From Pseudofrankia coriaricola (GTDB lineage Bacteria; Actinomycetota; Actinomycetes; Frankiales; Frankiaceae), in contig NZ_MBLO01000236.1 of NCBI RefSeq assembly GCF_001854805.1, forward strand, positions 83,839 to 147,838: a stretch of 64,000 nt of DNA. Direction: 5' to 3'. A program made the translations under genes and the position numbers. The notes beneath the pieces are model-generated. The model was not told the DNA's origin, searched no databases, and saw only the letters and a program-made list of their open reading frames with translations. This document shows, in pieces, positions 1 through 8,109 of this stretch. Position 1 is the first letter of the stretch, and every line of letters starts with the position of its first letter.

Positions 1-270
1 GGCCCAGGTCCCCTCCCGATCGCCGGGGGCGCGGTGCTGCCTGCGCCGGGGTGTCCGACGCACGCGGGGTCCGCGCCGCTCGACCGCCACCGGATCCGTC
101 AATCGCAGGAGCCGCTCGGCGAGGTACCAGGACAGGACGGAAAGGCGTGCCGGGTCGAGGCCCCGGACGGCCGCGTCGAATCTGCCTCGGACGAGACGGT
201 CCTCGTCGGGTGACAGCAATGGGGAGTCGTCCACCGTGGCCTCCGCCACGTTCAGTCTGCTGCTGGTCAT
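1..270 (-). CDS. Hypothetical protein, 3' part beyond left edge
   Basis: An open frame begins with ATG at 270 on the minus strand and stays open for 90 codons to the window edge. It begins MTSSRLNVAEATVDD and contains a leucine/arginine-rich stretch (VLSWYLAERLLRL). Third positions are mostly G or C, as in neighbouring genes. No domain is recognised and no clear ribosome binding site precedes the ATG. The end of the visible part is very arginine-rich, which weakens the case. It could be a real gene or a chance open frame; the next 500 bases (271-781) show no convincing gene. Confidence 0.35.
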   Translation of the reverse strand, partial: MTSSRLNVAEATVDDSPLLSPDEDRLVRGRFDAAVRGLDPARLSVLSWYLAERLLRLTDPVAVERRGPRVRRTPRRRQHRAPGDREGTWA

Positions 271-781
271 GCCCGGGACCAGGGACGTGTCTGGCGTGCC
301 GCGCGCCGGCGGGGACGGCCTGGGCACACGTCGCGTGCGCTGTGTACGCCAACCTCCAGGCCGCGCCGATCGATCTCGCGCCAAGTAACGATGTATGCGC
401 TAAAGGTGACTCGGACCCAGGATGGCCCGGGCGGGCAGCGATCGACGCCGAGAGCTGGCCAAAGCCCACATCGACACGACACCGGCCCGACGGCCACACC
501 CCCGGATGCCAGATGCCAGGCCGGGAGGACATCACGGATGTCGCATTACGCGCGATGTGCGAGGCGACGATCTCAGCAACGGCCGCCGCTCCGCTCCAAC
601 TCACCTGGCCGCGGCGGCTCCACGCCCCGGGAGCGTCTTCCCGCGAGGGCCAGCCGTCGGCCCCGTCAGTCGGGTTTGTCGGCTGGGAAGTGCCAGCGGG
701 CGGTGGTGTCCTGCCGTTGGAGCGCATTCAGGCGGAGTGCGAGTTCGGGCGCTGTTGGCACCATCGAACAGCGCTACGCGG
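271..781. other. Intergenic stretch without a supported gene
   Basis: About 510 bases between the partial left-edge frame and the TetR gene. Several open frames cross it on both strands, but they have poor third-position bias, no ribosome binding site and arginine/proline-rich products, so none is called. No hairpin with long perfect arms was seen. Confidence 0.4.
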
Positions 782-1408
782 TCAGGCGGTGCAGCCCTGC
801 TCGATCATGATGAGGGCGTCGGTGCCGGCGGTCATCAGCTCGGCGGTGAACTCCGGGCCTAGCCGGCCGTCGATCGCGGCCTGCTGGACGGCGCGCGACA
901 TGGCGCGGCTGACGCCGACCAGCGCGGTCGCGAGCACCCAGGGGCGCAGGTCGAGAGGCCCCACGACGAGTTCGGCCGCGACGAGTTCGGCGAGGGCGGC
1001 GGTGGACCGCTCCGCCTCCTGGCGCTCCCGCGCCTGCAGCGCAGGACTCTCGCGGATCACCCGGGCCACGACGGCCAGTTGCTCTCGCGCGCCCGGGTCG
1101 GGGGCGACGAGCAGGCCGCGCGGCTGGAGCAGGAACTCCCGGAACGCCGCCGGCACGGAGACCCCCGGGCGGCGGTCGCGGACCGCCCCCAGCAGAGCGG
1201 CGTGGAAGGCCGCCATGCCGTCGTAGATCAGGTCTTCCTTGGTCGGGAAGTAGTTGAAGACCGTCGCCGGCGACACCTCGGCCCGCTGCGCGATCTCGGT
1301 GACGGGCACCGCCTCGAAGCCCCGCTCGGCGAACAGCGCCACCGCGGCCTCGACGATCCGCTGCCGCCTCGCCAGCTTCTGGCGCTCGCGGAGGCCCACC
1401 TCGGTCAT
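782..1408 (-). CDS. TetR family transcriptional repressor
   Basis: This 208-residue protein has the N-terminal TetR helix-turn-helix (about residues 10-57: RIVEAAVALFAERGFEAVPV, then VTEIAQRAEVSPATVFNYF). The rest is a variable helical ligand-binding domain. The length is typical of the family. It is divergent from the MFS exporter at 1495, and the 86-bp gap contains a 20-bp-arm inverted repeat. That is the classical layout of a TetR repressor controlling its own gene and a drug exporter; the ligand is unknown. It lies at the outer edge of the type II PKS cluster, so the polyketide or an intermediate is a possible inducer (inference). Confidence 0.9.
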   Translation of the reverse strand: MTEVGLRERQKLARRQRIVEAAVALFAERGFEAVPVTEIAQRAEVSPATVFNYFPTKEDLIYDGMAAFHAALLGAVRDRRPGVSVPAAFREFLLQPRGLLVAPDPGAREQLAVVARVIRESPALQARERQEAERSTAALAELVAAELVVGPLDLRPWVLATALVGVSRAMSRAVQQAAIDGRLGPEFTAELMTAGTDALIMIEQGCTA

Positions 1409-1430
1409 GGGATCACCCTACCCCCTTGCT

Positions 1431-1479
1431 TTGGCGTCGCACAAAATTTAGAGTCACGATAAAGTTAGTTCGACACCAA
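1431..1479. promoter_or_regulatory. Long inverted repeat, likely TetR operator
   Basis: The arm 1431-1450 (TTGGCGTCGC then ACAAAATTTA) and the arm 1460-1479 are reverse complements at 16 of 20 positions, around a 9-base spacer centred on 1455. The segment is AT-rich compared with its surroundings and fills the gap between the divergent tetR and MFS genes, ending just before the AAGGAG ribosome site (1478-1483). Position and symmetry suggest the repressor's operator and both promoters. This is seen in sequence; binding is inferred. Confidence 0.65.
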
Positions 1480-1494
1480 GGAGACACTGACACC

Positions 1495-3111
1495 ATGCTG
1501 ACAAAGATCACGTCCCGTCCGGCCGGGCCACGGCCCGCGCACGACGCGACGGCTCCGGCCCCTCCCGACTCGACAACCCCCGCTCCCGCTCCCGCGGCCG
1601 CGGCCGCGAACGGGGGAAAGGCCACCGCCGAGCTGACGGCCCCCACCGCGCGGGGCGCGACGACCGACCCGGCCGCCGACCCGGCCATCGACCTGACGAC
1701 GAAGGCTCGGCGGCGGGAGCGGCCCGCGCCGCTGGACCGAGGCGCGCGCACCGTCGTCGCGCTCGTCGTGCTCGGCGCCATCACCACGGTTCTGGACGCG
1801 ACGATCGTCAGCGTCGCCCTCGACCGGCTGGCGGGCGACTTCGCCGTCGGGCTGACCACCGTCCAGTGGGTGATGACCGGCTACCTGCTGGCGCTCGCCG
1901 CGGTCATCCCGGTCACAGGCTGGGCGGTCGACCGGTTCGGCGCGAAGCCGGTCTGGCTGGTCGCCGTCGGGACGTTCACCGCCGGCTCGCTGGCATGCGG
2001 CCTCGCCTGGTCGGCGCCCAGCCTGATCGCGTTCCGGGTGCTGCAGGGCGTCGGCGGCGGGATGGTGTTCCCCGTCGGGATGACGATGGTCGCCAGGGCC
2101 GTGGGGCACGAGCGGATGGGCCGGGCGATGGCGGTCGTGGGCATCCCGATGATGCTCGGGCCGATCCTGGGCCCGGTCGTCGGCGGTGTGCTCGTCTCGG
2201 CCGCCGACTGGCGGTGGATCTTCTTCCTGAACCTGCCGATCGGCGTCGCCTGCCTGCTGTGGTCCGCCCGCGCGCTTGAGCCGCAGCCGGGCAGCCGCGC
2301 CCAGCGCCTGGACGCCGTCGGCCTCGGCCTGCTCTCCCCAGGACTGGTCGCGCTGGTCTACGGTGTCACCTCGATCGCCGGCGACACGGACGGGATCGGC
2401 GCCGCCGCGCTGGCCTGGATCGGCGCCGGCGTCGCCCTGCTGGTGGCGTTCGCGGTCCGCGCGCCTCGCGTCGCGGCGCCGCTACTGGACCTGCGCCACT
2501 TCACCGCCCGCGGCTTCACTCTCGCCGCCCTGGTCCAGGTCGTCAGCGTCGGCGCGCTGACCGGCGCGATGTTCCTGCTGCCGCTGTACTACCTGCAGGT
2601 CCGCGGCGCCTCGGCGCTGGAGACCGGCCTGCTGCTCGCTCCGCAGGGCGTGGGCGCGGCCGTGTCGCAGGCGCTCACCGGCCGCCTGGTCGACCGGGGC
2701 CGCGGCCGTCTCGTGGTCCTCGCCGGGACCACGCTGCTGACGCTCGGATTCGTCGGCTACGCCCTGGCCGGGAGCGCGGGGAACGACCTGGTCCTGCTGC
2801 CCGCGCAGGTCATACTCGGCCTCGGCGCCGGCTGCCTGTTCGCCCCGACGAGCGCGGCCGCGTACGCCACGCTCGACCGGGCCGCGATCGCCCGCGCGAC
2901 CACCCTGCTGAGCATCCTCCAGCGGACCGGCGGCGTCGTCGCCACCGCCGTGTTCGCCGTCGTCCTGCAGCACCAGCTGTCGGGAACAGCCGACCGCGCC
3001 CATGCGTTCAGCGTCACGTTCTGGTGGCCAGCCGTGCTGGCCGCCGTCGCCCTGGTCCCGGCCCTGGGGCTGAAGGCCCCCGCGGCGAGGCCGAAGGGAG
3101 CGCGGAAGTGA
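1495..3111 (+). CDS. DHA2-type MFS drug exporter (14-TM class)
   Basis: This 538-residue major facilitator protein has a cytosolic Ala/Pro/Thr-rich N-terminus of about 80 residues followed by many hydrophobic segments. The first membrane helix carries the DHA2 motif LDATIVSVAL. GWAVDRFGAKPVW is motif A, and LGPILGPVVGG is the antiporter motif C. Members export drugs by proton antiport. The ATG at 1495 was chosen because AAGGAG lies 11 bases upstream; the frame remains open 23 codons further upstream, but that region overlaps the operator. It is divergent from a TetR repressor and its stop overlaps the next start, so the two plus-strand genes are coupled. It probably exports the product of the adjacent aromatic polyketide cluster (inference). 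Confidence 0.9.
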   Translation: MLTKITSRPAGPRPAHDATAPAPPDSTTPAPAPAAAAANGGKATAELTAPTARGATTDPAADPAIDLTTKARRRERPAPLDRGARTVVALVVLGAITTVLDATIVSVALDRLAGDFAVGLTTVQWVMTGYLLALAAVIPVTGWAVDRFGAKPVWLVAVGTFTAGSLACGLAWSAPSLIAFRVLQGVGGGMVFPVGMTMVARAVGHERMGRAMAVVGIPMMLGPILGPVVGGVLVSAADWRWIFFLNLPIGVACLLWSARALEPQPGSRAQRLDAVGLGLLSPGLVALVYGVTSIAGDTDGIGAAALAWIGAGVALLVAFAVRAPRVAAPLLDLRHFTARGFTLAALVQVVSVGALTGAMFLLPLYYLQVRGASALETGLLLAPQGVGAAVSQALTGRLVDRGRGRLVVLAGTTLLTLGFVGYALAGSAGNDLVLLPAQVILGLGAGCLFAPTSAAAYATLDRAAIARATTLLSILQRTGGVVATAVFAVVLQHQLSGTADRAHAFSVTFWWPAVLAAVALVPALGLKAPAARPKGARK

Positions 3112-3491
3112 GCATCGAACTCAACCACACGATCGTCTGGTCGTCCGACCGGGACGCCACCGCCACCTTCCTCACCGAGATCCTCGGCCTGCCGGACGCG
3201 CCGATCTACGGGCCGTTCCGCGTCGTACAGGTCGCCGGCGTCAGCCTGGACGTCGGCCAGGCCACCGGCGAGGTCCACCCGCAGCACTACGCCTTCCTCG
3301 TGGGCGACCGGGAGTTCGACGAGATCTTCGGCCGCGTCCGCGACCGCGGCCTGACCTGGTGGGCCGACCCGATGCGCACCCGCCCCGGCGAGATCAACCA
3401 CCACGACGGCGGCCGCGGCGTCTACTGGGAAAGCCCCGACCGGCACATCCTGGAGATCATCACCGTCCCCTACGGCGGCCCGGCCGCGTGA
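3108..3491 (+). CDS. VOC (glyoxalase/bleomycin-resistance fold) protein
   Basis: This 127-residue protein starts with GTG at 3108, overlapping the exporter stop by four bases (GTGA) behind a GAAGGGAG ribosome site. It has one vicinal-oxygen-chelate domain: the first strand carries NHTIVW, the second half has QHYAFLV and ends with HILEI. The His and Glu are in the usual metal-ligand positions, with RGVYWESPD before the last strand. Such proteins are dioxygenases, isomerases or drug-binding resistance proteins. The tight coupling to an exporter under TetR control suggests self-resistance or a polyketide tailoring role, but the substrate cannot be read from the sequence. Confidence 0.8.
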   Translation: MSIELNHTIVWSSDRDATATFLTEILGLPDAPIYGPFRVVQVAGVSLDVGQATGEVHPQHYAFLVGDREFDEIFGRVRDRGLTWWADPMRTRPGEINHHDGGRGVYWESPDRHILEIITVPYGGPAA

Positions 3492-3516
3492 GCCGAACGG
3501 CGAACCGGTCACCCGG

Positions 3517-3545
3517 ACGGGGTCCGCGATCTTCGCGGGCCCCGT
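3517..3545 (+). terminator. Hairpin after the exporter-VOC operon
   Basis: Arms of 12 bases (ACGGGGTCCGCG and CGCGGGCCCCGT) pair with one G-U and enclose a 5-base loop (ATCTT). The hairpin starts 25 bases after the VOC stop and lacks a U-run, as is common in high-GC actinobacteria. Confidence 0.55.
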
Positions 3546-3722
3546 CCCTCGTCGTCGGACTGGTTCCAGGCGACCCGTCGTACGTCTCCACCGGTCCCGG
3601 TCGACACGGCCAGCGGCTCCAGGAATGGGCCGTCGGCCTGGCCCAGCACCCAACCGGACGCCGAGGCTTCCACGGCGCAGGATGAGATCCCGTGGCCCGG
3701 GCCGCGGGGCCGCGAGAACCGG

Positions 3723-4757
3723 TCAGGAGCCGACCATCGCGACCGAGGCGTCCCAGAGGCGGGCGGCGGCCTCCGGGTCGAGGGCGTGGGGGGCGACGCC
3801 GAAGCGGTCGCCGGGACCGGCGACCGTGGCCTCGTCGCAGTCCTCGAAGTACCGGCCGCCGACACCCTCGAGCAGCGGGGAGGAGGCGACCAGGACGGAG
3901 GTCGCCGCGCCCTGCGCGACGCTCTTGGGAGCTCCCGGCTTACGCACAGCGTCGCCGCCACCCGCGCCACCGGCACCGGCGGGATCCGCGGCGGTGGAGC
4001 CGCCGGACTCCTGAGCTTCCTTGGCGGCCACGGCGGCGGCCGAGCCGATACTGATCCGCTTCAGCTCCTCCCGGGAGAGGTAGCGGCCGAGGTTGGTGGC
4101 GATGGTGCCGGGGTGCACGGCGTTGGCGGTGATGCCGTCGTCGGCCCAGCGACGGTTCGCCTCGACGGCGAACAGCACGTTCGCCGTCTTCGACTGGCCG
4201 TAGGCGACCCAGGGGTTGTACTCGCTGGCCGTGAAGTGGATGTCGTCGAAGAGCACCGGCGAGCGCAGGTGCGCGGCGGAGCTCACGGCCACGACCCGGG
4301 CGCCGCCGGCCGCCGCGAGCGCGCCGCGCAGGCCGGTGGTGAGCGTGAAGTGGCCCAGGTGGTTGGTGGCGAACTGCCGCTCCCAGCCCTCCGCGGTGCG
4401 CACGAGCGGCGAGGCCATGATCCCGGCGTTGTTGACCAGGATGTGCAGCGGGCCGTCCCAGGCGGCGACGAACGCGCGCACGGACGCCTGCTCGGTCAGG
4501 TCGAGCGGGGCGACGGCGACGTCCTTGTTCCCGGTGGCCGCGACGATGTCGGCGGCGATGCGCTCCCCCGCCGCGGTGTCGCGCACCGCGAGGGTGACGG
4601 CGGCGCCCGCGCCGGCGAGCACGCGCGCGGTCTCGGTGCCGATGCCGGAGGAGGCACCCGTGACGACGGCGTGCCGGCCGGCGAGATCGACCCCGGCCGC
4701 CACCTCGGCCGCGGTCGACCTCGCGCCGAAGGGGGTCACAATCCTCGTTCCCGTCAT
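3723..4757 (-). CDS. Short-chain dehydrogenase/reductase with Ala/Gly insert
   Basis: This 344-residue SDR of the retinol-dehydrogenase/WwoX-like type has TGASSGIG for cofactor binding, NNAGIM, the serine in AVSSAAH and the catalytic YGQSK. It ends with the family motif GGRYFEDC and a C-terminal helix. Between the GTIATNLGRYL region and QGAATSVL it has about 35 extra Ala/Gly/Ser-rich residues (SGGSTAADPAGAGGAGGG and beyond) not found in most relatives. The ATG at 4757 gives the usual start MTGTRIVTPFG; an in-frame ATG at 4769 is possible. It sits next to the PKS glycosyltransferase with its own 300-bp upstream region holding an inverted repeat, so it may be separately regulated. Its role in polyketide tailoring is uncertain. 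Confidence 0.85.
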   Translation of the reverse strand: MTGTRIVTPFGARSTAAEVAAGVDLAGRHAVVTGASSGIGTETARVLAGAGAAVTLAVRDTAAGERIAADIVAATGNKDVAVAPLDLTEQASVRAFVAAWDGPLHILVNNAGIMASPLVRTAEGWERQFATNHLGHFTLTTGLRGALAAAGGARVVAVSSAAHLRSPVLFDDIHFTASEYNPWVAYGQSKTANVLFAVEANRRWADDGITANAVHPGTIATNLGRYLSREELKRISIGSAAAVAAKEAQESGGSTAADPAGAGGAGGGDAVRKPGAPKSVAQGAATSVLVASSPLLEGVGGRYFEDCDEATVAGPGDRFGVAPHALDPEAAARLWDASVAMVGS

Positions 4758-4874
4758 CGCCGATCCCATCCGTCTCGTGTGCGCTCCGACGGGCGGGGCC
4801 GGCACGGGACAGGCCCGCGGCGGGATCCCCCGCCCGGGCGACGACCCTAGACGCGCCCACCAGCTCGGCGCAAC

Positions 4875-4918
4875 TCGCTCTCATAGCCTGGTAGGCACTA
4901 TTCATTTAATGAGAGCGA
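4875..4918. promoter_or_regulatory. Inverted repeat upstream of the SDR gene
   Basis: TCGCTCTCAT (4875-4884) and ATGAGAGCGA (4909-4918) are perfect 10-base inverted arms with a 24-base AT-rich spacer. It lies about 120 bases upstream of the minus-strand SDR start, where a promoter and operator would be expected. No regulator can be assigned. Confidence 0.45.
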
Positions 4919-5078
4919 TGCTCTCGTGGCCGGAGGCCAGCGGCCCGACGGAGCCGGCGGGAGCCGGCGGGAGCCCGACGGAAGCGGCCAGGCGGGGCGT
5001 TTCCGCCCCGGCCTGGAACGGCGTGGAACCTAGGAGATCACGTCCAGGGGACCTGTCGGCGTGGGAACTGGCTCAGAG

Positions 5079-6227
5079 TCAACCGGTGGCGAGCTCGGCC
5101 AGGGTCGCCGCGACCTGCGTCGGGGTGGGCATCTCGGCGATCTGCTCGGCCACGCCCTTCGACTTCTCGGCGTAGCCGGCGTCGTCAAGCAGCTCGCGAG
5201 CCTCGGCGAGCACGGACTCGACGCCCAGCCGGTCGGGCATCAGCATCCGGCCGGCGCCGATCCCGGCCAGGGTGAACGAGTTGATGAACTGGTCGGAGCT
5301 CTGCGGCAGCGCGAGCTGCGGCACACCGTGGGCCAGCGCGGTCAGCAGCGAACCCGACCCGCCGTGGTGGATGAGCAGGTCGCAGGCGGGCAGCACGAGC
5401 GACAGCGGCTGCCAGCCGACGTCGACCACTCCGTCCGGCAGCGTGCCGAGCCGTTCGGCGAACGCGGGTTCCACCCCGACGACGACCTCCGCGCCGAGTG
5501 CGGGCAGCCCGGCGGCGAGCTCGCCGAGCACGGCGACGAAGTCGCGGAACCGCATGTGCGGCACCAGGCTGCCGAAGGTGAGCAGGATGCGCGGCCCGCT
5601 CCGCTTGGCCAGCGCCCAGTCGGGCAGCACGCCCGGTCCGTTGTACGGCACGTAGCGGGCGGGCAGGCCGTCGGGGTCCTCCTCGCCGGCGATGCTCGCC
5701 GGGACGACCTTCACCACCGCGTCCGGTTCCGGCAGGCCGTCGAGGCCGAGCTCGGCGAGCTCGCCGGCCAGCTCCTGCGCGGTGAACGGCAGGCTGCGCG
5801 GCAGCGAGGTGATACCCCAGTTGTGGCGCACCCAGGGGATGCCGCGCAGGGCGGCGACCAGCGGGCCGGCGATCTCGCTCGGCTCGGCGACGACCAGGTC
5901 GGGACGCCAGCCGTCGATGAGCGCCTCGGTCGCCGGCAGGGTGCGGGCCGCGAGCCGGCCCCACGCCTTGCCGCCGGAGACCATCAGCTCGTCCGGGGTC
6001 GCGGGCGGCGGCACGGGGCGGCCCTCGCGGTCCACCATCATGATCTCGGTGAGGCCGAGCGGTGGCCCGGTGACGGCGACGGGGAGACCGGCGGAGGTGA
6101 CCGCGTCGACGAGGCTCGCCGGCGTGGCGACCAGGACCTCGTGCCCGGCGGAGCGGAAGGCGTGCGCGAGCGGGACCATCGGATAGAAGTGGCCGTGCAT
6201 CGGAACGGTGGTGAACAGCACCCGCAT
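5079..6227 (-). CDS. GT1 (UGT/MGT-like) glycosyltransferase
   Basis: This 382-residue GT-B enzyme is close to the normal length of actinobacterial polyketide glycosyltransferases. The N-terminal acceptor domain begins MRVLFTTVPMHGHFYPMVPL, with the glycine/histidine entry motif and DLVVAEPSEIAG. The C-terminal donor domain has LLTFGSL, VDVGWQPLSLVLPACDLLIH and HHGGSGS, the conserved nucleotide-sugar motif, followed by GVPQLALPQSSDQ. It should move a sugar from an NDP-sugar onto the aromatic polyketide. No deoxysugar biosynthesis genes are in the window, so the sugar must come from elsewhere in the genome. It is transcribed with the PKS genes, after a 220-base gap rich in GGACGGA-like direct repeats. 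Confidence 0.88.
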   Translation of the reverse strand: MRVLFTTVPMHGHFYPMVPLAHAFRSAGHEVLVATPASLVDAVTSAGLPVAVTGPPLGLTEIMMVDREGRPVPPPATPDELMVSGGKAWGRLAARTLPATEALIDGWRPDLVVAEPSEIAGPLVAALRGIPWVRHNWGITSLPRSLPFTAQELAGELAELGLDGLPEPDAVVKVVPASIAGEEDPDGLPARYVPYNGPGVLPDWALAKRSGPRILLTFGSLVPHMRFRDFVAVLGELAAGLPALGAEVVVGVEPAFAERLGTLPDGVVDVGWQPLSLVLPACDLLIHHGGSGSLLTALAHGVPQLALPQSSDQFINSFTLAGIGAGRMLMPDRLGVESVLAEARELLDDAGYAEKSKGVAEQIAEMPTPTQVAATLAELATG

Positions 6228-6447
6228 CGGGTTCCCCTAGTTGATCTCGGTGGTGGTCAGCTGGCCTCCCCCACCGATTGGCCAGTGGACGGCTCGGCGC
6301 CCGTCGGCGCCCGTCGGCGCGCTCGGCGCCCGGAGCACGCGGCAGCCAGTCGGCGGGGACCCGTGGACAAGTCAGCGTAGAAGGACGGATCGGACGGAAG
6401 AGCGGAAGGACGGAACGGAGAGAACGGTCGGAGGGCCAGCGCTGGCG

Positions 6448-6798
6448 TCAGGGGGCGGTCTCCTTGAGGGGGCCGGTCTTCTCGTAGAGGGGGCCGGTCT
6501 CGCCGTAGGCGGCGACCTCCTCGTAGATCACCGGCCGGCGCTCGGGGTCGTGCAGGGAGCGCAGCGGCGACGTGGTGGGCTTGTGACTCGCGTCCTGCTC
6601 CCAGGCGACGAAGTCGGCCATGTTGGTCCACTCGCTGACCACGACGAAACGGCTCGGGTCGTGGATCGAGCGCATCAGGTGGTTGCCCAGCAGGCCCGGG
6701 GTGCCGACCAGCGCCTCGCTGATCTGGTGGTAGGTCTCCTCGACGGCATCCGGCCTGCCTTCCGGCGCGGCGGCCCAGATCATCACACGTATCTTCAT
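6448..6798 (-). CDS. ABM-domain monooxygenase-like protein (second copy)
   Basis: This 116-residue protein belongs to the antibiotic biosynthesis monooxygenase ferredoxin-like fold. It begins MKIRVMIWAAAPEGR, has NHLMRSIHDPSRFVVVSEW as the central strands and DFVAWEQDASHK in the helix. Small cofactor-free oxygenases of this fold convert anthrones to quinones in aromatic polyketide pathways. Its start overlaps the stop of the preceding ABM gene by four bases (ATGA), so the two are translated together and may form a heterodimer (inference). The last 25 residues contain a near-duplicate, GETGPLYEKTGPLKE, an unusual short repeated tail. Confidence 0.82.
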   Translation of the reverse strand: MKIRVMIWAAAPEGRPDAVEETYHQISEALVGTPGLLGNHLMRSIHDPSRFVVVSEWTNMADFVAWEQDASHKPTTSPLRSLHDPERRPVIYEEVAAYGETGPLYEKTGPLKETAP

Positions 6799-7250
6799 CC
6801 CGCGGCCACCGGGGTGCGCGCCGGCTCAGCCGAGGGAGTCATGATGGCGGCCATCGCCGGGGCGGCGGCCGGGCCGGCGCTCGCGGCGCCGGGCAGGAAG
6901 GCCAGCAGGGCACCGGTGGCCATGGAGCCGCGGGCCCGCAGCGGGTGCAGGATCTTCCGGTGCTCCAGGTGGCCCGGGGTGGCCTCGAACTCGCGGAACA
7001 GCCGCTCGTTCACCCAGTCGCTCACGATGTAGTAGGTGCTCGGCTCGTCGGCCGAGCGGACGAGCCACTGCCCGAGGTTCGCCGGGTGGCCGGTGACCCC
7101 GTCGCCGATGCGCAGCCAGGTCTGCTCGAACTCCTCCTCGCGCCCCGGGTGCACGTGCATGGTGAGCATGACCCGGAAGGGCAGGTCGGCGGCCGGTGTC
7201 CCGGCGCCGGTGCCTTCGGTCATCTCGGCGTCGTAGTCGCTACGGGCCAT
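6795..7250 (-). CDS. ABM-domain monooxygenase-like protein (first copy)
   Basis: This 151-residue protein has an ABM-type core at about residues 22-110 (FRVMLTMHVHPGREEEFEQT, then LGQWLVRSADEPSTYYIVSDW). It ends in an Ala/Pro-rich tail of about 30 residues. The start at 7250 is supported by GGAGG six bases upstream and shares one base with the ketoreductase stop (TGATG). The second ABM gene follows with a four-base overlap. The expected role is anthrone oxidation or another cofactor-free oxygenation of the polyketide. The two ABM proteins are only distantly alike, so this is not a recent duplication. Confidence 0.8.
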   Translation of the reverse strand: MARSDYDAEMTEGTGAGTPAADLPFRVMLTMHVHPGREEEFEQTWLRIGDGVTGHPANLGQWLVRSADEPSTYYIVSDWVNERLFREFEATPGHLEHRKILHPLRARGSMATGALLAFLPGAASAGPAAAPAMAAIMTPSAEPARTPVAAG

Positions 7251-7987
7251 CAGATACCTCCGTCGACTGAGTAGTTGGCGCCGTTGACGTAGCTGGAGAC
7301 GTCGCTGGCCAGGAACAGCACGACCGCGGCGACCTCCTCGGAGGTGCCGAGGCGGCCGAGCGGGATCCGGTTGGTGTAGGCCGCGCGAACCGCGTCGGGC
7401 ATGCCGTTCGCGTGGTCGGTCTCGGTCAGGCCGGGGGTGACGAGGTTGACCCGGATGCCCTTGGCGCCGAGTTCCTTGGACAGCGACCGGGTCAGGCCGA
7501 TCAGTCCCGCCTTGGCGGCGGTGTAGTGCGCACGCAGCGGCACCCCCACGACGCCGGCGCCCGAGCCGACGTTGACGACCGTGCCCGAGCCGCCCAACAG
7601 CGGCAGCGCGCCCTGGGTGACGAGGTGGGTGGCGGTCAGGTTGGTGGTGAGGACGGCGTTCCAGTCCTCGAGGGACAGCTGGTCGTAGGGGACATGGCTG
7701 ATCGTGCCGACGTTGTTCACGACGATGTCCAGCCCGCCCAGGTGGGCGCCGGTGGCGTCGAGCAGCGCGGTGATCGCGGCCGGGTCGGCCGCGTCGGCGA
7801 TCATCACCAGGTGGTTGCCGCTGGTCTCCTTCAGCTCGCGGCGCAGGCTCTCCGCGGCCTCACTCTCCTGCTGGTGGCTCACGACGACGTGGGCGCCGGC
7901 GCGGGCCAAGCCGAGGGCGACCGCGCGGCCTATGCCACGGGTCCCACCGGTCACCAGCGCGCGCTTGCCAGCCAGGTCGGCGAACAT
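7250..7987 (-). CDS. FabG-like SDR, probable polyketide ketoreductase
   Basis: This 245-residue SDR has TGGTRGIG for NADPH, NNVGTISH, the serine in VNVGSGAG and the catalytic YTAAK. It ends with the classic ASDVSSYVNGANYSVDGGI. Length and motifs match FabG and type II PKS ketoreductases. ATG at 7987 was chosen because AAGGAG lies a few bases upstream; an in-frame ATG at 8017, also with GGAG, would add ten residues. It follows the chain length factor after a 122-base gap that carries a hairpin element, and overlaps the first ABM gene by one base. It likely reduces a keto group of the nascent chain or a cyclised intermediate. Confidence 0.85.
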   Translation of the reverse strand: MFADLAGKRALVTGGTRGIGRAVALGLARAGAHVVVSHQQESEAAESLRRELKETSGNHLVMIADAADPAAITALLDATGAHLGGLDIVVNNVGTISHVPYDQLSLEDWNAVLTTNLTATHLVTQGALPLLGGSGTVVNVGSGAGVVGVPLRAHYTAAKAGLIGLTRSLSKELGAKGIRVNLVTPGLTETDHANGMPDAVRAAYTNRIPLGRLGTSEEVAAVVLFLASDVSSYVNGANYSVDGGI

Positions 7988-8051
7988 CGGGCTCCTTGTC
8001 TCGGGGTCTGAAGTCATGGAGAGTGCTCCGGGATCGTGATCTCCAGCTGGC

Positions 8052-8093
8052 CAAAGGGTGCGCGAAAATGTGCTCCTCGCACACCCGGCGGCC
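8052..8093 (-). repeat. Diverged copy of the 69-bp hairpin element
   Basis: Read on the minus strand this segment matches the element duplicated at 21282-21419: GGCCGCCGGGTGTGCGA, a variable loop, then ATTTTCGCGCACCCTTTG. The hairpin arms (8056-8065 and 8077-8086) pair with one G-U. It lies directly after the chain length factor stop in the same orientation that the other copies have after the TetR stop. That placement fits a terminator or an extragenic palindromic repeat. Confidence 0.7.
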
Positions 8094-8109
8094 CCTTTCC
8101 GCAGGGTCA

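Noticed and set aside
51-1226. 391-codon plus-strand open frame at the left end
   Set aside because: It is antisense to the clear TetR gene for half its length, its product is Arg/Pro/Ser-rich without domains, and it has no ribosome site.
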